A stretch of 64,000 nucleotides of DNA from contig JABTUZ010000002.1 of the NCBI GenBank assembly GCA_015075105.1, forward strand, positions 1,346,426 through 1,410,425. The letters run 5' to 3'. The DNA comes from Leptospiraceae bacterium. Lineage in GTDB: Bacteria; Spirochaetota; Leptospiria; Leptospirales; Leptospiraceae. Below are positions 18,822 to 26,391 of the stretch, piece by piece; within the stretch, counting starts at the first letter, position 1; every line of letters starts with the position of its first letter. The position numbers and the translations under genes are program-made. A model generated the notes under the pieces. It was not told the origin of the DNA. It searched no databases and saw only the letters and a program-made list of their open reading frames with translations.

Positions 18822-19151
18822 TTAATCATTTTTCTTTTTCGGACGACCGCCTTTTTTCCCGTTCTCACGGGATGTTTTGGCTTTTATGAGAGATATTACC
18901 GACCCCCCTTTTTTACCAAGAAATGAGGCTGCTGAACTGTATTCCTCCGGCTCATCTCGTACAAACTGAAAAAACATGTCGAACTCTGGTTTGTCCTGAA
19001 TCCCGAATGTCGCCAATAGATCGCATACACGTCCAATACGCTCATCGTCTGTGATTGAATAATCGGTTGCGGATTTGATTGCCTTCCTCTCCATGAGTGT
19101 CATATCCCACTCATAGTAATTAGTAAGAACATATCCTATTGCATCGTTCAT
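18822..19151 (-). CDS. Hypothetical phage protein with basic C-terminal tail
   Basis: 109 residues. The C-terminus SRENGKKGGRPKKK is a basic tail common in small phage or plasmid DNA-associated proteins. The rest is helical and unrecognised. It is last in a leftward three-gene unit with the genes ending at 19159 and 19362. Confidence 0.55.
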   Translation of the reverse strand: MNDAIGYVLTNYYEWDMTLMERKAIKSATDYSITDDERIGRVCDLLATFGIQDKPEFDMFFQFVRDEPEEYSSAASFLGKKGGSVISLIKAKTSRENGKKGGRPKKKND

Positions 19152-19158
19152 TGATTTT

Positions 19159-19365
19159 TTAAATTCTTTGTCCCCGGAGAATTACTAATAATAGCAACCG
19201 AGGATTGGTATTCAAAAGGATGCGATACCAGCCAAATCGGTTTTTTATCTTTACATAAAGATAATTCAAAAAACCTGAATTAGTTGATTCATTGATTCTA
19301 AGCAACATTGACCTATGTCCTTCAGTTGACCTTTTTACAGACTCTTCCACTTTACTTTCTCTCAT
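19159..19365 (-). CDS. Small hypothetical phage protein
   Basis: 68 residues from the ATG at 19365, which is preceded by GGAGGG and overlaps the stop of the next gene upstream by 4 bp. This start, not the longer open frame, is supported by the ribosome site. The C-terminal third is hydrophobic (ILLNTNPRLLLLVILRG). Function unknown. Confidence 0.5.
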   Translation of the reverse strand: MRESKVEESVKRSTEGHRSMLLRINESTNSGFLNYLYVKIKNRFGWYRILLNTNPRLLLLVILRGQRI

Positions 19366-19811
19366 ATTATCCCTCCAAAAATTTGATTCCTGATTTCCTG
19401 CAGCTCCTCCACGGACTTGCCCATCTTGCGGGCGCGGACCTGATCTGCGAAGGACTTGATCTCTTCCTCCGTATAGTAAAGCCCCCTGGCCTTGCGGTCT
19501 AACCAGTCCCGTGTGACCGCCTGAAACTCTGCGATGGAGATCCCCCATTCCTTGCGGATGATCTCCTCGACCCGCTTCGATTTCTTGCGCCCGTGCAGGA
19601 CACGGGAGATGGTTTCTCTGGCTATAGAGTGTTTTTTCGCGAGGGCATGAGTGGAGTTATATTCACGAATAACAAGCTTGGAGAGAAGTGGTGACAGAAC
19701 GCCAACTGTTCCGGTTGCCAGAAAAGGGTCACTGTTTTGCTCATACAGTGACCCTGAAAGTTCTTGATTATTTTCTTTAGTCTGGTTATTATGTAGGAAA
19801 ATAGAATTCAT
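19362..19811 (-). CDS. Ner/Cro-like helix-turn-helix phage regulator
   Basis: 149 residues. A helix-turn-helix lies at about 55-85 (THALAKKHSIARETISRVLHG) followed by KRVEEIIRKEWGIS, similar in layout to Ner-type regulators of Mu-like phages. It is read leftward from a control region shared with the repressor at 19877, and its promoter overlaps the operator at 19819. Confidence 0.6.
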   Translation of the reverse strand: MNSIFLHNNQTKENNQELSGSLYEQNSDPFLATGTVGVLSPLLSKLVIREYNSTHALAKKHSIARETISRVLHGRKKSKRVEEIIRKEWGISIAEFQAVTRDWLDRKARGLYYTEEEIKSFADQVRARKMGKSVEELQEIRNQIFGGII

Positions 19812-19818
19812 GACAACT

Positions 19819-19833
19819 ATCGTAATTTACGAT
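19819..19833. promoter_or_regulatory. Operator ATCGTAATTTACGAT
   Basis: A perfect 15-bp palindrome 8 bp upstream of the leftward regulator gene. The same 15 bp occurs at 32124-32138 before the second repressor, so it is very likely the binding site of one or both repressors. Confidence 0.8.
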
Positions 19834-19854
19834 ATATTTTCGTCAAGTTCAATC

Positions 19855-19867
19855 TCGTAAATTACGA
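19855..19867. promoter_or_regulatory. Operator variant TCGTAAATTACGA
   Basis: A second palindrome with the same TCGTAA half-site and the other central base, 9 bp before the repressor ATG at 19877. It is placed for self-control of that gene. Confidence 0.75.
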
Positions 19868-19876
19868 ATATTTATT

Positions 19877-20305
19877 ATGAAAGATCGTGTGAAAAAAATT
19901 ATTGAAGTATCCGGGCTAACCCAGACCGAGTTTTCGGAGAGATATGGAATAGCTCAATCTACGCTCTCGGAAATTGTCGGCGGACGAATTAAAAAATTAC
20001 CAGTAGATGTAATGTCCAAACTACGATCTGAACTCAATATCGATCTTAATTGGTTACTAACAGGAAGTGGCGATATGTATCTTCCTGTGACTCCATTAAC
20101 AGGGAAAACCACTGCCGAAAAACATGCTATAATCGAAGCAGATAGAAAGGCAAGATTTGCTGAAGAAAAAAATATTCCTCTTCGGGAAGCGGTTGAAGCA
20201 ATGAAAAAAAAGCCCGAATCGATTGAGCTTGTAAAACTTGTCTTGAAAATCCCAACTGGCAAATACCAACAACTTAAAGCAATTCTCAAATCCTTTATTC
20301 GCTAA
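19877..20305 (+). CDS. CI-like phage repressor (copy 1)
   Basis: 142 residues. The N-terminal XRE-type helix-turn-helix (SGLTQTEFSERYGIAQSTLSE split at about 11-32) is followed by NLNWLL-type LNWLLTGSGDMYLP, a phage-repressor hallmark. The C-terminal part is helical and lacks the S24 self-cleavage site. It is a paralogue of the 92-residue repressor at 31809-32087. It faces the Ner-like gene over two operators. Confidence 0.8.
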   Translation: MKDRVKKIIEVSGLTQTEFSERYGIAQSTLSEIVGGRIKKLPVDVMSKLRSELNIDLNWLLTGSGDMYLPVTPLTGKTTAEKHAIIEADRKARFAEEKNIPLREAVEAMKKKPESIELVKLVLKIPTGKYQQLKAILKSFIR

Positions 20306-20436
20306 GCGGCTCGAATCACTGCTATCAGCTCTCGTGCCCGTTCCTCGACAATCTCCCGGAATTCATCATCCTCGAACCATCTAGTTTGCTCATAAAAGTG
20401 GTATAAAATCTCAACAACAAGTTTTTCTGTTTCCAT
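20302..20436 (-). CDS. Small acidic phage protein
   Basis: 44 residues (METEKLVVEILYHF.., ending VIRAA), acidic and helical. GGGGA stands 8 bp before the ATG at 20436. Its end overlaps the last codons of the repressor on the other strand. Function unknown. Confidence 0.5.
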   Translation of the reverse strand: METEKLVVEILYHFYEQTRWFEDDEFREIVEERARELIAVIRAA

Positions 20437-20552
20437 ATCTGTCCCCAAGTTTGCATACATTACAATTGTATAGTAACGTATAGCACAGGCAAATTCCTTT
20501 ATCTACAAGATATTTTTTTTGCCGGATTCGGTTTTTTTTAATCCGGAGGTAA

Positions 20553-20690
20553 TTATATTTCAAGGGAGTCATCTAAAAAATTCATCGATAAACCATAATT
20601 TTCTTCATGCAGCTTTTTAATTTTCTGCAAGTTTTCCGCTATTTCATTCAGCAAGACCTCGTGTTCTTTTTTTAGTTTTGTTATAGTCAC
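20553..20690 (-). CDS. Small coiled-coil phage protein
   Basis: 45 residues from a GTG at 20690, with AGG upstream. Heptad-like pattern (LLNEIAENLQKIKKLHEEN) predicts a coiled coil. It is read leftward from the late-type motif at 20735-20748, the mirror of the motif driving the terminase operon. Confidence 0.5.
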   Translation of the reverse strand: MTITKLKKEHEVLLNEIAENLQKIKKLHEENYGLSMNFLDDSLEI

Positions 20691-20734
20691 AAAACCTGCA
20701 AGGATAGAATACCACGTTTTGTAATCGCGAAAAT

Positions 20735-20748
20735 GTCAAACTTTCCGA
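20735..20748 (-). promoter_or_regulatory. Late-gene motif TCGGAAAGTTTGAC, copy A
   Basis: Exact 14-bp match to copies at 20867, 25912 and 26339. On this strand TATTCT follows 23 bases after TTTGAC, and the GTG gene at 20690 lies just beyond. Confidence 0.65.
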
Positions 20749-20866
20749 TATTTTCAAAATCGAAATGGGTTTGTGGGAAATTGATATACGTTATACAGGA
20801 GGGACAGATTCTTTTTTATATTATGCGAAAGACTATGATGCGACATAAAAAACTCAAAGCACTTTT

Positions 20867-20880
20867 TCGGAAAGTTTGAC
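20867..20880 (+). promoter_or_regulatory. Late-gene motif TCGGAAAGTTTGAC, copy B
   Basis: Centre of an 11-bp inverted repeat (TTTTCGGAAAG and CTTTCCGAAAA around TTTGAC). TAAATT follows after exactly 24 bases and the terminase-operon ATG 6 bases later, so the message may have almost no leader. Confidence 0.75.
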
Positions 20881-20916
20881 CTTTCCGAAAACCTGAAAAT
20901 GTGCTAAATTCGACTT

Positions 20917-21471
20917 ATGTCGGATAAGAAAAGGCACTACAAAGAATCTCTGTATGCGATTGCGTTCAGTTTGTATATTACCGGAAAGTTTGATAATGCT
21001 GAAAAACTTTCTGCGCATCTGGTATCCTCCGGTCACAAAATAACCTCCAACACAATCCGCTCCTGGATGAGCGAGAAGGACTTGGACGGGCTCACTTGGG
21101 AAGACCGGAAAATTCAGGTAGTCGAAGATATTCGAAAAAATTCTTTTGCAGTAGCAAAACTTGAAAGAGAAACCCTGCTTGGGGAACTTTCACAGATTTT
21201 GAGTGGAGTATTCGACGATGTAAAAAGTAACGCACTGCAATTTCGCACGAAAGATGCCGCAATATATTCCGCAACGAATCTCATCCAGCTCATGCGTCAG
21301 TTGGAATCCAAGGATGACAAACTGAAAAATCCGTTGTATGTGATTCAGTTTTACACCGACATATTATCGGAAATCCCCTCTATCAGAAAAGCTCTGACTC
21401 AGAATCAGACAAAATTGAAAAAGCTGCTATCGGAAAGACTGCTCAGTAGAGAGGAGAAAGCTGTTGAGTAG
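20917..21471 (+). CDS. Putative phage terminase small subunit (DUF1804-like)
   Basis: 184 residues. An N-terminal helix-turn-helix (KFDNAEKLSAHLVSSGHKIT, SNTIRSWM) suits DNA recognition. A helical body follows. It directly precedes and overlaps the large terminase gene by 8 bp, the usual place of the small subunit in Mu-like phages. Family assignment rests on position and the helix-turn-helix. Confidence 0.65.
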   Translation: MSDKKRHYKESLYAIAFSLYITGKFDNAEKLSAHLVSSGHKITSNTIRSWMSEKDLDGLTWEDRKIQVVEDIRKNSFAVAKLERETLLGELSQILSGVFDDVKSNALQFRTKDAAIYSATNLIQLMRQLESKDDKLKNPLYVIQFYTDILSEIPSIRKALTQNQTKLKKLLSERLLSREEKAVE

Positions 21472-22894
21472 CAACATTCTGCTTGAAGCGATCGCAGAGG
21501 AGACGACCAAGAAATTCGGCAAACTTGATCCGTCCGACCGGAAAATTTATGGAAAGGTTCATGGCGAAAATGATTTAATCGCTTTTGCGAAATACGTCGA
21601 TCCGGATTTTGAAGCTCCATCACATATCCAAAAGATTGCAGAAAAATTAACTCAGGTAGAATCGGGAGAGATAGACCGGCTGATTATAAATCTTCCTCCG
21701 AGGCATGGCAAAAGTCTTTTTACCTCAAAAATATTCCCTGCGTGGTTTTTAGGGAAACACCCAAAACGGGAAATCATCACTACTGCGTACGGTGCTGACC
21801 TCGTTATAGATTTTACTGGCTATCAGAGAAATCTTTGCGAGTCCGAAAAATACAAGGATATTTTCCCGAAACTGAAAGTCCGTCAGGATACGAGAGCGCG
21901 TGAACGCTGGATGACAGAGGACGGGGGTATGGTAATCGGAGCCGGTGTCGGCGGACCTATCACCGGACGCGGAGCTGATCTTCTACTCATCGACGACCCG
22001 ATTAAAAATCCCGAAGAGGCAGTAAGCGAGCGCATTCAGGACAATATCTGGGACTGGTACAGAACCGTCGCGCTTACAAGACTATACCCGAAAGGCAGAA
22101 TCGTTCTCATCATGACCCGATGGGCTACAAACGATCTGGCTGGAAGACTCATTGAATCGCAAGGCCTAAAAGAAAACGGAGGCGCGTGGAACATTCTGAA
22201 ACTGCCTGCGTTAAGCGAAACAGGAGAAGCTCTCTGGCCCGAACGTTATTCCTCAGACATTCTTTTCAACGTCCGCAAAGACATGGGCGAGAAATATTTT
22301 TCTTCTCTCTACCAGCAAGAGCCTATGGACACACAGGAGCGTTTGTTTGACGATCCGGTGTTCGAGGAGCCTCCGGGAAATATTACAAACTTTGCGTACC
22401 TTGACCCTGCTTTCGGAGGAAAGGATTTTTCGGCATTAACCATTGGAGGAATAGACAAACAGGCAGACAAGCCACAGTCGGCTCCGATCTATATTGCATT
22501 CGGCGACATCTGGCGTAAACAAATCGACGAAACCTACGACAAGGTCACCTTTTATCTGAAAGAATACAAGGTTTCTGCTCTCTACGTCGAGTCCAATCAG
22601 GCGCAGACATTGATTGCCAGAGAATTTCGCAATCGTGGATTTCATGTAAAGGAAATCTATTCCTCGACCGCAAAACATTTGCGGATTATGAACAATGTAA
22701 AACTGAACTGGAGAAGGCTCAAATTTTCCAGAATGGTAAATCAGGATTATCTGAAACAAATCCTGCAATACAATGAGCTCGCCTCGCATGATGACGCGCC
22801 GGATTCTCTCGCAGGACTTTTGGCTCAGATCGTGAATAGTGGAAATAACCTATTCAATCGTTATGACTCTATATTGGAAAGGATATTTAGATAA
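21464..22894 (+). CDS. terL: Phage terminase large subunit
   Basis: 476 residues from a TTG start with GAGGAG upstream. The ATPase half has NLPPRHGKSLF (Walker A, about 76-86) and DLLLIDDPIKN (Walker B). The C-terminal nuclease half has FAYLDPAFGGKDFSAL, YVESNQAQ and HDDAPDSLAG with its acidic residues. It pumps DNA into the prohead. All key residues are present. Confidence 0.93.
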   Translation: MSSNILLEAIAEETTKKFGKLDPSDRKIYGKVHGENDLIAFAKYVDPDFEAPSHIQKIAEKLTQVESGEIDRLIINLPPRHGKSLFTSKIFPAWFLGKHPKREIITTAYGADLVIDFTGYQRNLCESEKYKDIFPKLKVRQDTRARERWMTEDGGMVIGAGVGGPITGRGADLLLIDDPIKNPEEAVSERIQDNIWDWYRTVALTRLYPKGRIVLIMTRWATNDLAGRLIESQGLKENGGAWNILKLPALSETGEALWPERYSSDILFNVRKDMGEKYFSSLYQQEPMDTQERLFDDPVFEEPPGNITNFAYLDPAFGGKDFSALTIGGIDKQADKPQSAPIYIAFGDIWRKQIDETYDKVTFYLKEYKVSALYVESNQAQTLIAREFRNRGFHVKEIYSSTAKHLRIMNNVKLNWRRLKFSRMVNQDYLKQILQYNELASHDDAPDSLAGLLAQIVNSGNNLFNRYDSILERIFR

Positions 22895-24255
22895 TGTCAA
22901 AACAGAAACTGCAAACAAGATACGATAGCCTGGTAGATGTTAATACGGGAATGGGGACAAATACAGATAAACTAACTCATTTAAGACCAAGGGCAACCTA
23001 TTTATCCTCAGAGGAATGTAGGTCTTGGTACAAATCGAATGGATTTATACAAAATATAGTCGATGCTCCGGCAGAAGATTCTGTGCGAGAATGGATTACC
23101 ATTAAAACCAATAAAGATGAGCTGAATATTTCCAGAATAATTGAAAATAGGCTAACTGAACTTAACGTCAAAAATAAACTTAAAAATTTAATTAGGTTTT
23201 CACGTTTATATCCTGAAGGTGGGTTTTTGTTTTACGGGGTGAATTCTCCTATTCCGCAGACATCTTTGAACCTCAAAGAAACTCTGCCAGATTCGATTTA
23301 CCGAATCAGTTATCTAAACGTATTTGGTCCCGACAGAGTGACCATAACCGAAAGAAAACAAAGCCCTCTGGAAGCAGAATACCATAAACCGGAAATCAGA
23401 ATTGATGGATATCCCCTTCATTCTTCACGTTTTTCGTGGCTATGCCCTTTTTATATGCCGGAAGAACAGACTGGTATTTCTATTATTGAAACCATCATGC
23501 ACGCGATCATCGCGCAGCATACGGCTGTCCACTCGACCACAACCATGCTTTACGAAACCGGATCTAAAATATTCAAGAGTCCGAAAGTGGAGACCTTGCC
23601 TCCAAAAGAAATGGCTGAATTCGTAAGAAAAATCCGATCTGTTATGTCCTCTCAGTCAACGATGGCGATTGCAGGCGACGAAGAAATAAAACGACTCGAA
23701 ACAAATCTCGGAGGACAGGGAATTAAAGACCTTCTCGAATTCATCTTCGATAATCTTTCTGGTCTTGCGAGAATTCCAAAATCTCGTCTCATGGGACAGG
23801 CTCAAGGAGCCATCGCATCCGGTCAGTATGACCTTCGTAGTTACTACGATGATATAGCCAGAGATCAGGAAAATGATCTGCGTCCGATTCTCGAAAAGAT
23901 CATTGGACTTATCGTCCGTGAACAGGACGGGGAAATTTACAAGACGCTCGGCGGAAACGTTAACTCCCTCGACTGGGAGTTTACATTCAATCCTCTCTGG
24001 CAGTTGTCCGAAAAAGAAGAATCAGAGATTGAACTCAATCAGGCGAGAGCCGACGACATCTATCTCACAAGAGGAGTCGTTGGACCAAATGATGTCCGCA
24101 CAAAGCGGTTTCAGGAATTTGAGGAATTTCCGGCAGTGGAAGGAAATACCGAATTCGGAAATCTATTTCCGGTTCCCGAAACTCCTCCGGAAAATACTGC
24201 AACCCCCGTAGAAAATCAACCGGGTAAGACTGATGTTTCCCTTCGGAATAGTTGA
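22894..24255 (+). CDS. Phage portal protein (DUF1073-like)
   Basis: 453 residues. NGFIQNIVDAPAEDSVREW and RIPKSRLMGQAQGAIASG are typical of the DUF1073 portal family of Mu-like and related phages. It forms the dodecameric DNA gate at one capsid vertex. It overlaps terL by 1 bp and the MuF gene by 23 bp. The first third is more AT-rich than the rest. Confidence 0.88.
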   Translation: MSKQKLQTRYDSLVDVNTGMGTNTDKLTHLRPRATYLSSEECRSWYKSNGFIQNIVDAPAEDSVREWITIKTNKDELNISRIIENRLTELNVKNKLKNLIRFSRLYPEGGFLFYGVNSPIPQTSLNLKETLPDSIYRISYLNVFGPDRVTITERKQSPLEAEYHKPEIRIDGYPLHSSRFSWLCPFYMPEEQTGISIIETIMHAIIAQHTAVHSTTTMLYETGSKIFKSPKVETLPPKEMAEFVRKIRSVMSSQSTMAIAGDEEIKRLETNLGGQGIKDLLEFIFDNLSGLARIPKSRLMGQAQGAIASGQYDLRSYYDDIARDQENDLRPILEKIIGLIVREQDGEIYKTLGGNVNSLDWEFTFNPLWQLSEKEESEIELNQARADDIYLTRGVVGPNDVRTKRFQEFEEFPAVEGNTEFGNLFPVPETPPENTATPVENQPGKTDVSLRNS

Positions 24256-25708
24256 AGGCAACATAAAACTTTTTCTGCGCGAATTTGACGCTTATACAAA
24301 AGCGTTTTTTTTGATGCTGAAAAATTCCAACGAAATGCATATCTCCGGCGACCTTGACAAATTTCGTCTCGGTTACAAAGGTGATGCAAAATTCAAAGAC
24401 CGTCTCAGAAGACAATTTGATCTGTTGAAATCGTGGTCTGTATCCAGGACAAATGTAGCGATTGCCCAAAAACTCGAAAAAAGATTCGGAACTGTAAATG
24501 TGCGTCTTGTCTCCTCAAAACAAACTTCCCATGACGCTGACGACAAACCGATGTTCCCGACAGTTTCTATTTCTGCTGAAAGATCAAGTCAGGTCCAGGA
24601 ACTCGTCAATGAATACACAAATACAAATTTCGGATTGTCGGGAATGGCAAAGGATGATTTTTTTGCAAATGCCCAGTCCAAAATCTTTCAGGGACTCCGA
24701 GAAGGAAAAACTTTCAGATCCATCGCAGACGAATTGGAAAAACTCGGAGGAGGAATTTCCCGTAGCAAAGCGGAATCATGGATACGAGACCAGTCCGGAA
24801 AATTTTTCGGGACTCTCACAAGACTCGAACAAACAGAATCCGGCATCCCGGGCTATATCTGGAAAATCACGGGCTATCACACACGAGACCAGCACTCCAA
24901 ACTCGCAGGCACATTTCACAAATGGGACAAACGCCCGAAAATGCTCTACGGAACACGCACAACAGAAGCTCATCCGGGAGAGGATTACAACTGCAGATGC
25001 TGGGCAGAACCAGCCTTCGGCGACGAACCGGACGTCAAACCCTGGAAGGACGAGTGGACCGCAACAGGCTCCGAGCAAAGTCTGAATGCCGGAGATGTTG
25101 TGATTGATGATACTTTTTCAAGTTTTCAGACTATCTCAATTCGAAAAGGCATAGTCGATGTCAATAGAACGCTTGATATTACGCCTGCAACGGATAAGCA
25201 GAAATTTGCCTTTCTTCCAATGACAAAAGCCCATAGTGAATTTTTTAATTCAGATGGATTTTACGACCCTTTTACTGGAGAAATATTCATAAAACCAGGA
25301 ATTGAGTATTTAGAGTTGGCTGTCTATCATGAGACATACCATAAACTTGACAAAGAATATCTCTCCGTTTCGACAATCAGAGGAATTGAAACACCAGATG
25401 CTATGGAACTGCTCTACGCAATACATCAGACAAACTCGTTCAGGAGTCTAAACAAGTTGTGGGTGCAAAATAACAATATTATGAATATGATTTATACATT
25501 CAGAAAGGATTCGGAATGGATCGCCAGAATCTTTGAGCAGTTTATTAGTTTGAAACAAGAGAAAGGAACACTGGTCAATGAAATCGATAAACGCAATATG
25601 GACTTCGCAAAACGATACAATGCCAATTATTATTTAACAAAAAATGAACTTGACAAAGTCCTTCCTCTGTTCGAAAATTATCTCAGGAAAAAAGGTCTAT
25701 TAAAATGA
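24233..25708 (+). CDS. MuF-type head morphogenesis protein with C-terminal HExxH domain
   Basis: 491 residues. The MuF/SPP1 gp7 domain (about 130-275) is shown by RLEQTESGIPGYIW, DQHSKLAGTFHKWD and EAHPGEDYNCRCWAEP. Beyond it lies an extra domain (about 290-491) with AVYHETYHKLDKEY, an HExxH zinc-protease motif. MuF proteins that carry toxin domains at the C-terminus are known and are thought to be delivered or act during infection. The next gene overlaps by 4 bp and is a candidate immunity gene. Confidence 0.85.
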   Translation: MFPFGIVEGNIKLFLREFDAYTKAFFLMLKNSNEMHISGDLDKFRLGYKGDAKFKDRLRRQFDLLKSWSVSRTNVAIAQKLEKRFGTVNVRLVSSKQTSHDADDKPMFPTVSISAERSSQVQELVNEYTNTNFGLSGMAKDDFFANAQSKIFQGLREGKTFRSIADELEKLGGGISRSKAESWIRDQSGKFFGTLTRLEQTESGIPGYIWKITGYHTRDQHSKLAGTFHKWDKRPKMLYGTRTTEAHPGEDYNCRCWAEPAFGDEPDVKPWKDEWTATGSEQSLNAGDVVIDDTFSSFQTISIRKGIVDVNRTLDITPATDKQKFAFLPMTKAHSEFFNSDGFYDPFTGEIFIKPGIEYLELAVYHETYHKLDKEYLSVSTIRGIETPDAMELLYAIHQTNSFRSLNKLWVQNNNIMNMIYTFRKDSEWIARIFEQFISLKQEKGTLVNEIDKRNMDFAKRYNANYYLTKNELDKVLPLFENYLRKKGLLK

Positions 25709-25908
25709 TTGCCTTATTCAAAAAGAAACTAACGCAAGAAGAAATGGATAACATTGATAGGCGAATAGAAGACCCTGATAATTTTCCAACAGAAGATGAG
25801 TACATTCAATTTTTCAAGCAAAAATACGGCCTCACAAGAAAACGTGCCCTTTCCTTTATGCAGGTGATTCAGGGTGCATGCGTCAAAGCAAAATACAACA
25901 TCGAATAA
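25705..25908 (+). CDS. Small protein, candidate immunity partner of the MuF toxin domain
   Basis: 67 residues, highly charged and helical (EEMDNIDRRIEDPDNFPTED and a following basic helix). Its ATG overlaps the MuF stop by 4 bp, so expression is coupled. Position and size suit an immunity protein, but there is no family evidence. Confidence 0.5.
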   Translation: MIALFKKKLTQEEMDNIDRRIEDPDNFPTEDEYIQFFKQKYGLTRKRALSFMQVIQGACVKAKYNIE

Positions 25909-25911
25909 TTA

Positions 25912-25925
25912 TCGGAAAGTTTGAC
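25912..25925 (+). promoter_or_regulatory. Late-gene motif TCGGAAAGTTTGAC, copy C
   Basis: Exact copy of the 14-bp motif, immediately after the 67-residue gene. The hexamer 24 bases on (AATGAT) is a poor -10, in front of a small gene that looks frameshifted. Confidence 0.6.
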
Positions 25926-25961
25926 GTTGTCGGCACGAAAAATCCGTGCAATGATTCAATC

Positions 25962-26119
25962 ATGAAAACCGTAAAAGTAAATATCGACTCGACGATAAAT
26001 CTCTTTCAGTTATTAATGAAATTATCGACAGGCAAAAACAGATTGAAGTTTTGCAGAAAGAAATAAAGATCCTTCTATCGAAGAAACTAAGAGGAATTTT
26101 AACTTCCAAAACTGTCTAA
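25962..26119 (+). pseudogene. Small coiled-coil gene, probably frameshifted
   Basis: ATG at 25962 opens MKTVKVNIDS and then runs out of frame to a TAA at 26064. The other frame, open to 26119, gives DDKSLSVINEIIDRQKQIEV and a further coiled segment but has no start codon. A one-base change near the repeated CGACTCGACG (about 25986-25995) would join them into a protein of about 52 residues similar in style to the one at 20553-20690. Confidence 0.4.
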
Positions 26120-26299
26120 TGTTTTTTCTATCTTTTGGAGTTTCCGATCTGCGTCCTTACTATCGACTTGCAAAACAATTCGATTATTACAATTCGGACA
26201 TGTGAGAATATTATCGTTGATAACATCTTCAGACTTAGCCTCAAATTCTTTTTCACAATAAGGGCAAGGTAAGTGCACAACATTTTCTTTCATCTGCAT
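26099..26299 (-). CDS. Zinc-ribbon protein
   Basis: 66 residues with CPYCEKEF and, 19 residues on, CPNCNNRI: two CxxC knuckles that bind one zinc. A helical tail follows. It is a lone leftward gene inside the rightward head operon, the typical position of a phage accessory gene. It may bind nucleic acid or a protein partner. Confidence 0.65.
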   Translation of the reverse strand: MQMKENVVHLPCPYCEKEFEAKSEDVINDNILTCPNCNNRIVLQVDSKDADRKLQKIEKTLDSFGS

Positions 26300-26338
26300 A
26301 TTATTGCCTCTTTAAATCTATTTGTCAACACCCTTTTA

Positions 26339-26352
26339 TCGGAAAGTTTGAC
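26339..26352 (+). promoter_or_regulatory. Late-gene motif TCGGAAAGTTTGAC, copy D
   Basis: Exact copy. TAAAAT follows after 24 bases, the same spacing as copy B, and the ATG of the protease gene comes 9 bases later with no Shine-Dalgarno between. Confidence 0.75.
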
Positions 26353-26391
26353 CTTGTGAGTCTGCAAAACGTGACGTAAAATACGCTCACG

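Noticed and set aside
20529..20547. CCGGATT and AATCCGG around a T run as a terminator
   Set aside because: The pairing arms flank the T run itself and no T run follows the stem on either strand, so it does not fit a terminator.
20756..20840. Small plus-strand frame upstream of the terminase operon
   Set aside because: The 27-codon frame has protein-like composition but no ribosome site and ends within the late promoter region; it may be a gene remnant.
24498..25107. Long overlapping frames within the MuF gene
   Set aside because: The GC-rich region leaves other frames open by chance; only the main frame has domain matches.
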